A stretch of 64,000 bases of DNA from contig JADNRX010000001.1 in assembly GCA_015501595.1 (NCBI GenBank), positions 248,001 through 312,000 of the forward strand, in the 5' to 3' direction. The position numbers and the translations under genes are program-made. Origin of the DNA: Hymenopellis radicata. Taxonomy: Eukaryota; Basidiomycota; Agaricomycetes; Agaricales; Physalacriaceae. Shown piece by piece: positions 24,691-37,215 of the stretch. Below the pieces are notes generated by a model. That model saw only the letters and a program-made list of their open reading frames with translations, did no database searches and had not been told where the DNA came from. Numbering within the stretch: the stretch's first letter is position 1; each line of letters begins with the position of its first letter.

Positions 24691-27600
24691 TCACTGGGCA
24701 CCTTCAGGCTCGTGCTGCGGAGCCTCCGCCAAGCTATCTACAATACGCGACAGATTTTCGTCTCTAGACCCCGACTTACAGTCGTAGTAAACGGGATTCG
24801 TGGATATACGCTGGCTCAAGAAAGTGAAGGAAAGCACATCAACCATATCCTGTCGCGTCTGCAGGTTGCCTCGCTCAGTCTGGTCGCGATACCACAACGC
24901 CAAATCCTCCGTCTCGAGCAGGCGGGACTCCAGCGGAAGGCCCTCGTTGATGAAACGAAGTAGAGTGTCTTTCGCCTCCACCTGGCAGAACAGATGGAAC
25001 ACTCCCGAACCCGCATGTCTCACAGCACGCCCCTGCATACGTACAAGCTGAACAAGCTCGTAGTCGCGTAGCTGTCTTTCAGTTCCTCCCTCTTCGACGT
25101 GCAGATATTGGGTGCCCATGACGACAACCACACTCGCTCTAACGGGTACGGTCCAACATGAATCGTGAGGAACGATGATGACCCGAACAATACCCTCAGC
25201 ATACAGCTCCAACACCAGGTTACGATCCTCCCGTCGCATACCCTCGTGATAGAACCCAATTCCCTTGGAGACAAAGTCGAAGAGGGACCGGTCCTGGAAT
25301 CGGATGCGGTACTCCTCAAGATACTCCTCCGAAATACCAGGAGGGAGATAGCCAGTCTCTGTCTCCATCTCCAGAGCGCACTGCGTTATAAGATCCATAG
25401 CGACAGAACGACATTGTGCTCGAGACGCCACGAAAACCAGAGTCGAGTCACCGCCCATGACAGCGGCGTGAGTGGGCTTTGCCATGGCTTTGAAGAGGGA
25501 GGCAGATTGAGGTGTATTGAAGGTCTGGACGTGGTGTGTTAAGGACTGGCCACGGTCCCTAGGGCGGAAACTATGCAATGCAAAGGGATCCACGTTCAAC
25601 CAGGCTGCGAGATCGCCGGGGTCGTTCAAGGAATTCGAGATGCCGACGAATCTTGTCGCGGTGGTTTGAGTGGCGTGCCGTAAGAGGGACACCGCCAGCT
25701 CGTATTTCGCATCCAGCTGCTCCAGATTTTCACAAACGACAAGATTTACACCTGTCAGAGCTACTCTGGGGTTTCGTTGGCACAGTGCCTTGAACAAGAC
25801 TTCGACGGGACAGACGACGATACGTCGCTTTTTCTTCTTGGAGAAAGTAAACGGATTTTCTTTAGCAATGTCGACAGGAACGTCGGCCAAAGCGGAGCCT
25901 ATCCGGAGTTGCGCTGCGATCTCGGCTGCTGCACTCCGCTGAGGCGCCACAACAAGGATGAAAGCGTCTTGTGGACGAAGGGCTGTCGACCTATTACGGC
26001 CTTAGACGAAATCAGGCGCAGAAAAATACGACACGTACCATACTAAAGCCTCCACCATCATAGTTTTACCACTTCCCGTCGGGGCACACAGCAGGGAGTG
26101 TGAATTAGTATTGAGTAAACCCCAAAAGACATGAGTCTGAATTGCATTGAAATTGTGCAAGCGATCAGAAAACACAGCTTCCAAAGTGGGATTTCGAAGG
26201 GAAGTAGATGTGAGGAAGGGCAGGTCCAGAACGGGAGTATGACTACTGGATGACGGCGGCATGGTTAATGAATCGAGAGGTACCTCGACTTCATCCTCAG
26301 CTCCCATCCATCGATCGGACACAAAGCGAATAGTCACAGAGGGAGGAGGAATGCCGTTAGGAATCGATATAACAAAATCGACATCGGTGGAGTCGGTGGA
26401 TTGACGAAACAAGAGATGATAGAGCTGAAGAATATTCAATCCTTCGTGATCCTCCACCCACAGCCAGAATGGTTGTGAGCTGCCATGCATGGCAATATTC
26501 CACGTGAATACCTTCGAGATGCGAACACTGATCTTCAGAACATCAGAGCCCAATGGTCGTAGAACATAGTTGATCCTGACGGTTGGAAATTGTTTGACAG
26601 CCGCCAGCAGTGCTTTACCGTGGATTGCATTCAGATGAATCAGTTTCCCAAGCTCCTCAGCATCCAAGGTGGCCAAGTCAGCAGGAGTCCATTCGTCTGC
26701 CCACTTTTCCAACGCATAGATCACGTCTGCTTTGAGAGAGGAGAACTGTTTGAGGGGCTGGTCGAACGGCCAAACGCGCAATTCTATGGCTTTGCTCATG
26801 CCCATGAGCACAGTTGTCACATCCGCCCATTTTCGACTGATTGCTATCTCCAGCAAAGCTCTGATGATTCGGCCACCGTTCTGAGCGACATATGCCATGT
26901 CGGAAACGAGTGCGAAATCGACAACCTGCTGCCTGGAAATATAACCTTGCAATAGAATGTTCACTTTGCCTTGCGACGTGTCAGATCCACCCTGTTTGAG
27001 CTTTAGAGATACTTCGCACGGTTCAAGTTCGATCTACCTTCACATCGCAGGGCACGATCTCTTCTAGCATCTTCAGTTCCTCCTGCTCGGAATCCCTAAC
27101 TTGAACTTGAGCAAACTAAAGGGCATTAGTGACCAACGGTTAAGAAAGCTCAAACCTCCTTGCCTCTGTACTCATGCTGAGCATGGCGAGAACATCCGCT
27201 TCGGACATCTTTGGGCGGAACTCCTTGTTGAATATCTCAATGGACTTGTACTGAATGTAGTACTTGGCCGCGATTCTTCCGAGATCGGTAATCGTGAACG
27301 CTCCCGATTCACGGTCAAACAACATCATGCGTGTGTCTGCCAGCTGTCGAGCAGCCAATGTCACCAACTCCTGACGCTTGCTACCGAGATGCGGGTCGTC
27401 AGTCGTGGAATCGCGTAGAATACCTTACATGATATCAGACGCCCAAATCACAACATTGTAGTACAAAATCAACGAACCGTAGAGGAATGGATTTTTCTTC
27501 ATGCGAACGAAGAGATATGTGTAGCCCAACCACTGAACAGCGTCGCGTGTATTGGCCACAGTCCCCAGGGAAACCTCGGCATTCAAAGCGTCAATCATAC

Positions 27601-30401
27601 CTCCACGGAATCTGAAGAGCAATAAGATTGGAAGAACAAAGGAGGAAGGAAAGGAATATACTGGGACTCAATCGGAAGCTAAAAGGCTGTGAGTGACCAT
27701 CTACTACAAATGTTGAGTCTTACCTGAGAGGTCACGGCGTCAAGATAGTGAGTAAGCTTGTCCTCAGTGGTACAGATATACCCTTCGCCACTTGTTTCCA
27801 AACCAGGTCGTCCAGCTCGGCCGAAGACTTGAAGAACATCGAGTACGGAGAGGTCCACGAAAGCTCCTTTGGAACTATCATAAACCTGGGTACCTTTGAT
27901 TACGACTGAGAGGCGCATGTTAATTGCAGAAAATAAGCCTCTTGGATTGTCGCACCCGCATGCGCTGGCAAATTGACACCCCAGGCAAGTGTTGCAGTAC
28001 AGCACAAAACCTACAAGCCTGAGCACGATGATAATGCCTGAGTGTACCTACATACCTTGATTGCTCTCGCTTCAAACATCCTTTCCATCATGTTTCGATC
28101 CGTCCTCAGCATACCAGCATGATGGATACCGAATCCGCTATCAAAAAGTTGCTTCATCTCCTTGTTTCTCGACTGGCCGATATCACGACGAAAGAATTGG
28201 AACTGTGGATGATCTTCCGAAGAAAAATCATCGATATTTCCCTCCAAGGTTGCCATCTCCTTGATTCCTAATGCCGTCTTTACCGTCTCTTTTCGCGAAT
28301 GCACGAAAACCATGACTTGATGTCCCTCTGCCACCAACTTTGAAACCATCTGGAACGTAACATGGTCGAGATTCTTTCTTGATTGGACACTGCCCGGTTT
28401 CCCTTTAATACCCAGGAAATGCTGCTCCAGCGGAACAGGGCGGAAGGAGGAATCGAAGTAGAAAAGTCCAGTATGCCGAGAAACACTGTAACGGTCTCAT
28501 CGAAGCGGCAATGAAACATTTAGCTAGAGGAACGAACCTCAGAAATTCAGCGACGTCGATGTAGTTGGGGAGCGTTGCGCTAAGGCCAACAATTCTAATG
28601 ACTGACTGACTGGATTCCACCTAGGCTTTTGTGATTACGACGTGGACGACCAATATCGGATTGATGTACCTGCCGCAGTGTCCGAGCAACGATTGTCTCT
28701 ATAACTGCCCCGCGCTCTTCGTTAAGAAGGTGAACCTCATCTATGATGAGAAGCTTTAAAAGCTACCAGAACTAGTCAGTCACGAGTGAAACGTCACTGG
28801 GTGCACACACTGACAGACGATAGTTCACCCTCGCCGGTTGGCTTTCGAGTAACGACATCCCATTTCTCCGGGGTGGTCACTATAATTTGTGTTTGTGCTA
28901 TCTCCGCTTTTGTGAGTTGCATGTCTCCAGTAAGTTCCTTGACCTGAATGGCAAGCCACTTCAGACGTTTCGACAGTTTTCTGACAATTTCAGAAGCGAG
29001 AGCTTTCATGGGGGCACTAACACAACCTGAGACAACGAGAAGCCAAGTGTGAGCGTGACTTACACATATATTATTTTGAAGGAATCTCGATTTATAGTTG
29101 AGCTGATGTTCAGGTCGCCAGTGTTCGTTCGATGCTGGTCTAAAACGCGTAGAATGGCCATCATGGCTACGTCTGTCTTTCCCGCGCCAGTTGGAGCACA
29201 AATGAGGAGGTTTTCATTAGATCCATAAGCGGTCGGATACACGATAGATTGTATTCGGTTGAGAGTCGTATAACCCTAGAAAAAAAGTTGCCAATTAGTT
29301 GATACCAGGTAGTCGAGGAGTTGGATGGTACCGGATATGACCCTTTGCCTAGAGCGTCCAATTCCGATATTGGTATCAAACGCTCGCTTGTACGAGGAGG
29401 AACGGCTTTAGCGGGCGGTATCACAACTTCCTCATATTCCTCGTACGTCGTTCGTTCCGTGCCAACAGGTAGCAAATACTTGGTGCCTAGATGTGATAGC
29501 ACGTTGCCATGTACCATGGAAGACGAAGTGTAAACATGAGGTAGAATTTCTGCTTCTGGTTGCTGTTTCGGATATTAGTGAACGTCGCAGAAAGAAAGAA
29601 GAGACTGACTGCAACGCCAGTGAACAAAGGACGGGCTGCATTTTCCCGTAGAGTATTTTCAATGCGCTGTCGAGCAGACGATGCCGAAAAGTCATCCAAT
29701 TGGTTTGAAGCCGAAGGTCCTCCACGACGGAAGGCTTCAATCTACATGCATGTCAAGGTTACGGAATTTCATGAAAGTGTTGGTTTATACCTGTTGGACT
29801 AGGGACTGACGCTGCTCTAGAATCTTGAAGACAAGTTCTATATCGTCATAACCAACAATATCAGCTAGTTGTTCAGAGATTTCGTCGTTTAGTTTCGGGG
29901 AGGACAGTGACGAGTACAACTGGTCCAAAATTATCGGTCCGTTAGGTTTTCTGAGGCACCATGCTCAGAAGAATAACGCGACAAGGTCGATATACGTGAC
30001 CGTACGAAAGGATGCCCCTGATGAGCTCAGAATCCCCATCTTCGTTGTCGTTCCGATACACATCAATCACTGAGTGGTACTCCAAGGAGTCTGACGGAAT
30101 ATCGACAACATCGGAGTCTGCCAAGAGCAAGTCAAACGATTGATTCTATTCAGACCGTCGACATAAGTACCCTGAGAGTTAACTTGGCGGCTAGGGAGAA
30201 TGAGCATCCGAATCCAGGCAGACTAGCGGGGAGACGCGCACCTCAACCATCTCTGCGCAAGCTGCTGGCCATCGTGCGCGTCGTCTGGAGCGCTAAGAAG
30301 ATATTGAAGGTGTCCGAGAGCCCAGACATGCGAATGAAGGTGGGAGGCAACGACTGTTCGACGCGCACTTTTGCTGTTCGGTACCGGTGGCCATAGAGCA
30401 T
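24691..30401 (-). CDS. SLH1: SLH1/ASCC3-type Ski2-like helicase with eroded second cassette and no terminal Sec63 domain
   Basis: In yeast and human this family (RQT complex) splits collided ribosomes and is built from two helicase cassettes, each with a Sec63 unit. The first cassette is intact: [30 protein letters not shown] (about 29190), [10 protein letters not shown] (about 28740), [35 protein letters not shown], then a Sec63 unit with [22 protein letters not shown]. Cassette two keeps CAPTGSGKT (about 26085), but motif II reads VVCENLEQL (25712-25740) and motif VI reads [11 protein letters not shown]. The coding frame ends 40-50 residues into the second Sec63 unit, and only 90 bp separate its stop from the next gene's. 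The start at 30401 is inferred. The join near 29945 (an AAAA run) does not splice cleanly in frame. VYDSSKG and IIKGTQ-type motifs favour SLH1 over BRR2. Confidence 0.88.
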
Positions 30402-30926
30402 GCCGGCGAGCTGCCGGTGCTCATGACGTCGTTGGATCGGTCCGATAGTCCGCCGGATTTGTCCGAGATGCTCGGCCGCCCGGCGTGATATAAGGCCTGG
30501 AAGCCAACGAACTCCAATACAAACAACTTGCGATATTACTATTTTTAGCTACCCAACTCGCTTCTCGATCACTCTCACACTCGAATGGGGATTCAACGCG
30601 CGTTTCGTGGCTGCTCATGGGATCATCTACAGGCACTACGGGCCTTTCGTAGCTCACGGGTACCCAAAACGACGCCGCCTCATCCCCGACCCGATGCTTC
30701 TAAATGATGTCTCTCGGTACTAGACGTTTCTTCCATCTTGATGAGGCCCACAAGACCTGAAATTCTCGGCACTTGCACCTATTGCAGGAAAGAACCGACA
30801 AATTCCTTCAGATATAGGTCCGGGGTCCAGGACTAGGTACTTATAAGAACGACCGCTTCAATGATTATTGCCCCCATCCTTCCCCGCAATTCTCGTGCTT
30901 CTTCAGCCGTTACATAACAGCCTGTG
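30402..30926. other. Shared upstream region of helicase and hexose transporter
   Basis: 525 bp between divergent genes with no supported coding region. The half near the transporter has a TATA-like element and pyrimidine-rich leader. Confidence 0.55.
30841..30848 (+). promoter_or_regulatory. TATA-like element upstream of hexose transporter
   Basis: TTATAAGA sits 86 bp before the transporter ATG and is followed by a C/T-rich stretch (CCCCCATCCTTCCCC), the usual layout of strong basidiomycete promoters. It is a sequence match only. Confidence 0.5.
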
Positions 30927-33213
30927 ATGTCGGAAGAGAAAGGCTCTCGTCCTGAGTACGACTCCACGCAGTTCGAGGATGAAGTCGCCTCATACCCTCA
31001 GCGCCTCCATGGCGCCAAATTAACAGCTGCCATCGCTTTTATTAGCGGTACTGGCTTCACGCTTTTTGGTTATGATCAAGGTACTTGCGCGTTCACGCCT
31101 ATCTATGACGCCAATGACTCATAAATCGAAATTCGCGTAGGTGTCATGTCGGCTCTTTTAACCGCGAATCAAGTATGTCGAACGTCAAAGCATCGTATTG
31201 CTCTGTTAATAATTTGTTGTAGTTCGAAAAGGTTTTCCCCGAGGTTGTTACCGGCGTTGGACAGCCAGCAAATCATGCTACTCTCCAAAGTTTTTTGGTT
31301 GCCATCTACGTACGTGATGGTCGGTTTCGTGTTGTATAGTTGACTGATAGTCCGTTCAGGAAATCGGTTGTTTTTTTGGTGCCTTATCCAACCTATGGGT
31401 GGGCGACAGACTAGGTCGTCGACGTACTATCGTGCTGGGCGGGGTTATCATGATCATTGGTGCAATTCTCCAATCAACATCCTACGGCTATGCCCAAATG
31501 GTCGTTGCTCGGATTGTCACAGGCTTAGGCAATGGTTTGAATGTGAAAACCATTCCCGCTTTTTCCGTTCAAGCTGCTAATGTCTCGATACTCAGACTTC
31601 CACTGTGCCATCTTATCATGCCGAGTGCTCGCCCGCTGCGAAACGCGGAAGCTTGATTATGATTGAAGGGTCTCTGATTACATTTGGCGTCATGCTCTCG
31701 TGAGTACCTTCTAAGTTTACCAAGAGGTCGAACTGATACTTTCCCCAGATATGTACGTTTTTATTCCCCACCTTAGACTTGCTCTAAATTTCTTAATTTC
31801 TCCAGTGGATCGACTTCGCATGTTTCTGGGCTAAAGACTCCTCCGTTCAGTGGAGATTCCCTATTGCCTTCCAGATCGTCTTTGCCCTCATCATGATCTT
31901 CGGCATAGGTTTTGTGAGTACTCCTCCCAACCCTGATGCCCATCCCGCTAACTCTAGTGTAAGTTACCGGAATCTCCCCGTTGGCTCATCAAAGCCGGTC
32001 GTCGTGCAGAAGCTCTCGCCGTCCTTTCTGCGCTGGAGGACAAACCTCCGAGCGATGCTAGCGTGAGGCAAAGCTTCCATGCCATGACTGAGGCTGTCGA
32101 ATTGGAGGAAGGTAATTCACCAACAGGCAAGACAGCGCTCTCCGAGCTTCTCACTGGTGGGCGCGGACAGAACTTCCGACGAGTCTGCTTGGGAGTTGTC
32201 GTTCAATGCTTCCAACAGATCACTGGTATCAACTTGATCACGTACTACGCTGTGAGTCTACTCCAATACTTTCAATCCTATCGCTCATTTTCAACGCCTC
32301 ATAGACCCTCCTCTTTGAACGTCTGGGTTTGTCCGACGTAAAATCGCGTATTCTTGCTGCGTGCAACGGCACAGAGTACTTCTTGTTCTCCTTGCTCGCG
32401 ATTGTCCTCATCGACCGGATTGGACGTCGGAAGTTGATGCTCTTCGGTGCGGTCGGTCAATGTATCACAATGGTTCTACTCGCCGTCCTCGGAAGTATCA
32501 ACAACTCGGCTGCCCAAATTGTCAGCGCCGTCTTGCTGTTCGTGTTCAACTCTTTCTTCGCCTTGGGATGGCTCGGAATGACTTGGCTCTACGTAACGTT
32601 GCCCCCCAATTTCGACACCCTCGTTTACTCACTAATGCTCGTAGCCGGCAGAAATTGTGGGATTACGCATGCGTGGTCCAGCTAATGCCCTGAGTACAGC
32701 CAGTAACTGGATTTTCAACTTCCTGGGTACATATCTAGATTATTCTTGGGCATTGTCGTGGTACTTACCTGCTCTGTAGTGGTCATGATCACTGGACCTT
32801 CGTTCGAAAACATCAACTGGGGAACCTATATTGGTCAGTACTTACACCTGAATTTTGACTGAACAAGAATTGCCAAACTGATTGCGTCTTGCAGTGTTTG
32901 CCGCTCTTAACGCTCTCATCATCCCTATTGTATACATATACTTCCCGGAAACAGCAGGCCGCTCCCTTGAAGGTGAGTTCGACACTTCCTCCTCCTTCCT
33001 GCTTGTGGTATCTGACGACAACGTACCTGTGCAGATATGGACGTTGTATTCGCATTAGCGTACAACGAGGGCGTCTCCCCAGTGGCCGTTTCCCTCCGTA
33101 AAGATGTTCCCGCAGCTGGCACGCCTGAGGCCGACAGAATCCTCGGTGTCAACAGCCCCGATGCCATACGTGAAGATTTCAACGATAACGTCAAAGAAGA
33201 GAAAAAAGTATAA
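30927..33213 (+). CDS. MFS hexose transporter
   Basis: Sugar-porter family, 12 transmembrane segments, H+-coupled or facilitated monosaccharide uptake at the plasma membrane. Motifs: FGYDQG followed across an intron by VMSALLTANQ, GDRLGRRRTIVLGG, PSYHAECSPAAKRGSLI, PESPRWLIKAGR, CFQQITGINLITYYA, DRIGRRKLMLFG, and PETAGRSLED near the end. Every intron I tried splices in frame with GT-AG. A 4-nt exon (ATAT, 31749-31752) between two canonical introns supplies the Tyr of the conserved SYWIDF. The join TWLY/PAEIVGLRMRGPANA near 32590-32645 is likewise exact. Glucose, fructose or another hexose cannot be told apart from sequence. Stop 33211-33213. Tail to tail with RRP8 (114 bp). Confidence 0.93.
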
Positions 33214-33327
33214 ACTCTCTCCACCAAAGCCCTTCCGAAAAGCTATGTGTACGACCTGTATTCGTATCGGTAGACACGCTAGATAGAGATGATAAACCTA
33301 ACACAATCTAGTCATCATCCAATCTAA

Positions 33328-34697
33328 CTATCTTCGTTTGTATTCGCATGGTTTCAGCAGATTACCCTTCTCAAGAATGTTCGCCCAATCCGCCTGTGTC
33401 TTCCTCGACCTCGCGACTTTCTTGAATTCGAACATCGTAAAATGAGAGTTTGAATCATCCTGTCAATATCATGAGTGATAAGTTGGGACGATTACTTGTC
33501 TAATACTCACCTTTGAGCTCAAGCGGAAGCCGATGGAGCTCACAAGTGATGTGAACTGCTTCAAGTTAACGAAGCGGCTGGCCACCTCTGCAATCTTCAG
33601 TTCGCCACTGTAAAAGCATGAGCAAACCTTTACTGGTGAAGGCTTGAAAATATACCCTGTTCGCAGAACGCGCCAAGCCTCTCGTATACATGTCGGCCAA
33701 TTTGTTCCCATAAGACTCAACGCGCAAACTACAACGTCCACAATCTGGGCTTCGACTTCGTCCATGGAATTTTCGTCTGGCTCCGACCCAGGCAGAGGCA
33801 ATTTATTGCAAATGTCTGCTTCGATGACGAAGGGGTTCGTAGAAATGAGGTCGAAGGAAAGCACAACAAGTCCCTTGGGTAATAAGGCGCGTCCCAAAGC
33901 CGCATCACCGCATCCTAGATCTGCGATGACGCTTTTGGGAGGGTATGAAGAAAGCGTGGATATATATTTCTCTACGGGATTCGTGGGCCAAGATTGTACT
34001 TGATAGCGGAAGCCATTGTGGTACTGAAAGAAGTCAGAAAACAAATGAGACGAGGGCTTAGGACCTGTACCTCTTCAAATACTAGACGAAGAGTCACTTG
34101 AGCGATGAGAAAGGCGGATCGACTTGGAACGTACCAGTCTGGTCCTCTTGCATCATAGCATGCGCTTCTGAGCTACTAGTCTTGTACAACTTTTCGTTAA
34201 TCATTCTAACGTGACGCGTTAGTGGATGAGCGACAACAGGATGAAGTAGTGGACCTGAAGCGGGCTCCATTCAGACTGTCCCTCATCTGCTTCTGCATCT
34301 CTGTGAGACCAGCGGGTTCCTGAGAAGAAGGCAAAGGGGATTCGTCGCTCGATTTTGATTCAGCGAGGTGTTTAGTTTTGGTCTTCTTCTTTGGAGGCCG
34401 TTGAGCGTCGGTGGAACGTTTTTCGGCGCTCTTGAGCGGTTTGGGAAGGGAAATGGAGTTTTTCTTGTCCTCGTGAGCCTTCTGCTTCTTGCTGGCATGC
34501 TTTTCAGAAGTACAGGCCTTGGGCTCCTTGTCTGGCTTTCTCTTGAGCTTGTTCATGAGTCTGTCGATATTTACTTCCGAGCCCGTCGTCCGCTCCGAGT
34601 CCTCTGAGTGCCTCTTCCGCTTCCGCGAGGCCTGGTTTGGCGACTCGCCGACTGGGTCCGCCTTTACCGACCATCCTGGGACTTCGAATAGCGGCAT
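33328..34697 (-). CDS. RRP8: rRNA-processing methyltransferase RRP8
   Basis: Nucleolar SAM-dependent enzyme that makes m1A in 25S rRNA helix 25.1 in yeast. The N-terminal third is a Lys/Arg/Ser-rich basic tail (typical nucleolar targeting), starting MPLFEVPGWSVKADP. The catalytic part follows from GARFRMINEKLYK, through FEEYHNGFRYQVQSWPTNPVEKYI, to the SAM-binding VIADLGCGDAALG, then VVVCALSLMGTNW and the ending NLLKPCEYKRR. The segment FEE is carried on an 11-nt exon (34071-34081) flanked by AG and GT. Without it the very conserved FxEYHxGFRxQV block is broken. Stop 33328-33330. Head to head with uracil phosphoribosyltransferase, only 169 bp between start codons. Confidence 0.93.
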
Positions 34698-34866
34698 TTT
34701 GCCTGCTGGTCGTAGACGTACAAATTGAAAATGCAAAACGTTTGCCAAATGCGATAAGATTGCCGGCGCGTGGCCCGCGGCCGATCACTCGTTATCGACC
34801 GAAGGGCCGACAGCGTATCTTGTTTGTTTAAATTCACGGCCGTGATAGGACATTCAAGTTTGTACC

Positions 34867-35888
34867 ATGACCGTCACCAAGCTCACCCACCCTGTCGTCA
34901 ATGCCCAGCTCTCAAAGCTCAGGCAGTCCTCCACGACCTCCAAGGAGTTCCGCGAGGTAGGATCAGTTGCGGACGATTTGGTTACGATGTCTGATGATCC
35001 ATAGGGCATTCACCATATTAGCTTGGTTCTCGGCCTAGAAGCCACGAGATCTCTTGAAGAAGAAACCTTCCATGGGGTGCGCATTGTGTATCCGTGAAGG
35101 TCCGCGTTGACCGACATTGACAGCAAACACCTGTTGGACCATTCACGGGTACGGTCATCAAGCCTCGCGTTGGGCTCACCCCCATCCTCCGTGCTGGTCT
35201 TGGGATGACCGATGCTCTGGTAGGCCATCGATCTGTTGTTCTATCACCATCTCACTGTTCCACTAGTTGACCTTGTTCCCGTAATATCTCGACGTTTCTG
35301 TCCCTTTATTGGTCTAATACTTGCCCAGAGAAGCACCCGTTTATCACTTGGGGTTGTTTAGGGAAAAATCTACATTGCAGCCAGTTGAATGTGTGTTCTA
35401 TTGCTTCAAGTTGAAAGGCGTCTCATTCCCTTTGGCTAGATTACTCGAAGCTTCCGCCGTCTCCCCCCGTCGATATAGTGTTCTTGTTGGACCCTCTTAT
35501 TGCTACTGGCGGTACTGCTGTTGCCGCCTTAACCATGATTGTCGACTGGGGGATCCCAAGTACGAACCTTGTAATTTGCGGGAACTTACTTGACTGATGT
35601 CTCCGTGCAGTCACCAACGTCAAGTTGTTGGCTGTCTTAGGATCATCAGAAGGTCTGGCTCATGTCCAGGCTGAATTCCCGGAACTTGAGGTAAAAAAAC
35701 TACTGTTCTTAGTCAAAAGTCTCGCTAACAATCTACAGATTTGGATTGCCGGAATCGATGAAACGTTGACCGCGCAAGGTCTTATTAGCCCTGGTCTTGG
35801 TGACACTGTGAGTGCGGCCTTGGATCATCGGAAGACGAACGTTTATTTTCAATAGGGCGACCGCCTCTTCAATACAATTCGGTCTTGA
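34867..35888 (+). CDS. FUR1: Uracil phosphoribosyltransferase
   Basis: Makes UMP from uracil and PRPP in pyrimidine salvage and is the enzyme that activates 5-fluorouracil. The spliced protein reads MTVTKLTHPVVNAQLSKLRQ, then PVGPFTGTVIKPRVGLTPIL, GLFREKSTLQPVEYYSKLP, the PRPP-binding signature FLLDPLIATGGTAVAAL, IWIAGIDETLTAQGLISPG and ends GDRLFNTIRS with stop 35886-35888. Exons are very short. One of 14 nt (35267-35280) codes LTLFP and bridges TDAL and EAPVYHLG. The Asp usual in the LLDLFP stretch of relatives is Thr here, which I regard as a neutral change. The length matches the family. Confidence 0.94.
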
Positions 35889-36166
35889 GATCGCTGGTAA
35901 TATGTACCATATGTTGTAGAACAGAAATTGACGCATTTTTTGGGAAACAGGAAAGCAAAATGCGACTTGTGGTGGGTTCAGCAACTGAGTAAGTATATTC
36001 AGGCTCCTATCAGCCTTCACTGTTGCTTTGTTGTGACTTGCGGCCGTATAGAAACTCCCGGCGCGAACTCAAACGACCGGAAGACAGACCTGGTCGGATT
36101 TACATGCTCGCAATCTCGCGCTGGTGGCGGAGTCGGTGTATGATCGGTCTATCTTTCATCTAAATC

Positions 36167-37215
36167 CTACAAGCTTTCCAGTTGTTTAATCCTGCCATCT
36201 AACAGACTCAAAACCGTATCGACACCCTTTAATACACCCTCGTCAGGACCATGTCCTGGAACAAGATGTGTGTGAGCAAAGTCGATGAGTTTGACCGTGT
36301 AAGGTGGTCCGGGCTTCTTCCTTGCATCATCCTCTTCCTCTTCGTTATCTTCCTCCTCTTCCTCTTCGCCACCCCCGAGCATCCACTTGACGCCTTCCTC
36401 AGCTTTGGCTGCATCTCCTTCGTACACCAGAAGGAGACTTCCTCCTACCATTCTGATTTCACAACTGGCGTATGCTTCACGGATATCTCTAATATCCTCC
36501 TGGAAAGCTTTCAAAATGGGCAGTAACAGTTCCACGCGGATTCCGCTTGTTGATTCACTCGATGGTACGGGAAAGAACTTGGCAATGCCATCTGGGAGGT
36601 CAGAAACCTTGATGGATTTCCCGTAGGACTTTGGGGTATTGACTGGCTCCCCAGTCGTGTTATCGTAGACCTAGAGGGGACTCAACACGCTAAAATCAGG
36701 TTAAGAGAAAGTATACCTGAAAACCGGTTAAACGAACACCAGACTCCCAAGAGGTGGTGTCCTGGGCGGCCTTGAGCATTCGCTCAATCTTCTCGAGTGA
36801 AGCCGATTCATCATAGAGGACGGTTCCGAGCTTGATGTCGAGGATATTTGGCTTGGAGAAGGGGTGGGACAAGTTCTCCAGCACAAGGGACTGTGTTTAC
36901 AGTATATCATGATAAATAGATGTTTCTTCTCAAGTGCGTTAGACTTATCTTTCTGGACGCCTGCATCCGTGACTTGCGCAACTTCAATTCCCAAATCACT
37001 CTCGGTGGCCTTTCCTTCGAGCTTCAAGGTTCCCAAGAACTTTGGAGTGAATGGGCGCAGAGGCGCGAACGCGGGTCACTGGTAAGATACTGATAAAACT
37101 TATGTTCCAGGGGTAAAGCGGGCTTGATTAGAAGGGAGCCATCCTCACTGGTGAGAACGCCAGCATGACCGCCCACCTGGGAGGCAAGGGGAATGGTGTG
37201 GGTCACTTCCGCCAT
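36167..37215 (-). CDS. ARG82: Inositol polyphosphate multikinase (ARG82/IPK2 type)
   Basis: Phosphorylates inositol trisphosphate to InsP4/InsP5, feeding inositol phosphate and pyrophosphate signalling. The family motif PxxxDxKxG is present as PNILDIKLGTVLYD (about 36820-36860). The substrate/ATP side has GGSLLLVYEGD and the metal-binding VKLIDFAHT near 36270-36290, followed by GPDEGVLKGVDTVLSLLDG at the C-terminus. An acidic insert of Glu/Asp (about 36330-36380) separates the last two motifs, as in yeast Arg82. The N-terminus MAEVTHTIPLASQVGGHAG is typical. An upstream Met (37227) is possible. At least three short introns. Stop at 36167-36169. Tail to tail with FUR1 (278 bp). Confidence 0.92.

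Noticed and set aside
24691..30401. Assignment of the large helicase to BRR2
   Set aside because: [15 protein letters not shown] and the [16 protein letters not shown] lead are SLH1/ASCC3-like, and there is no BRR2-type N-terminal region.
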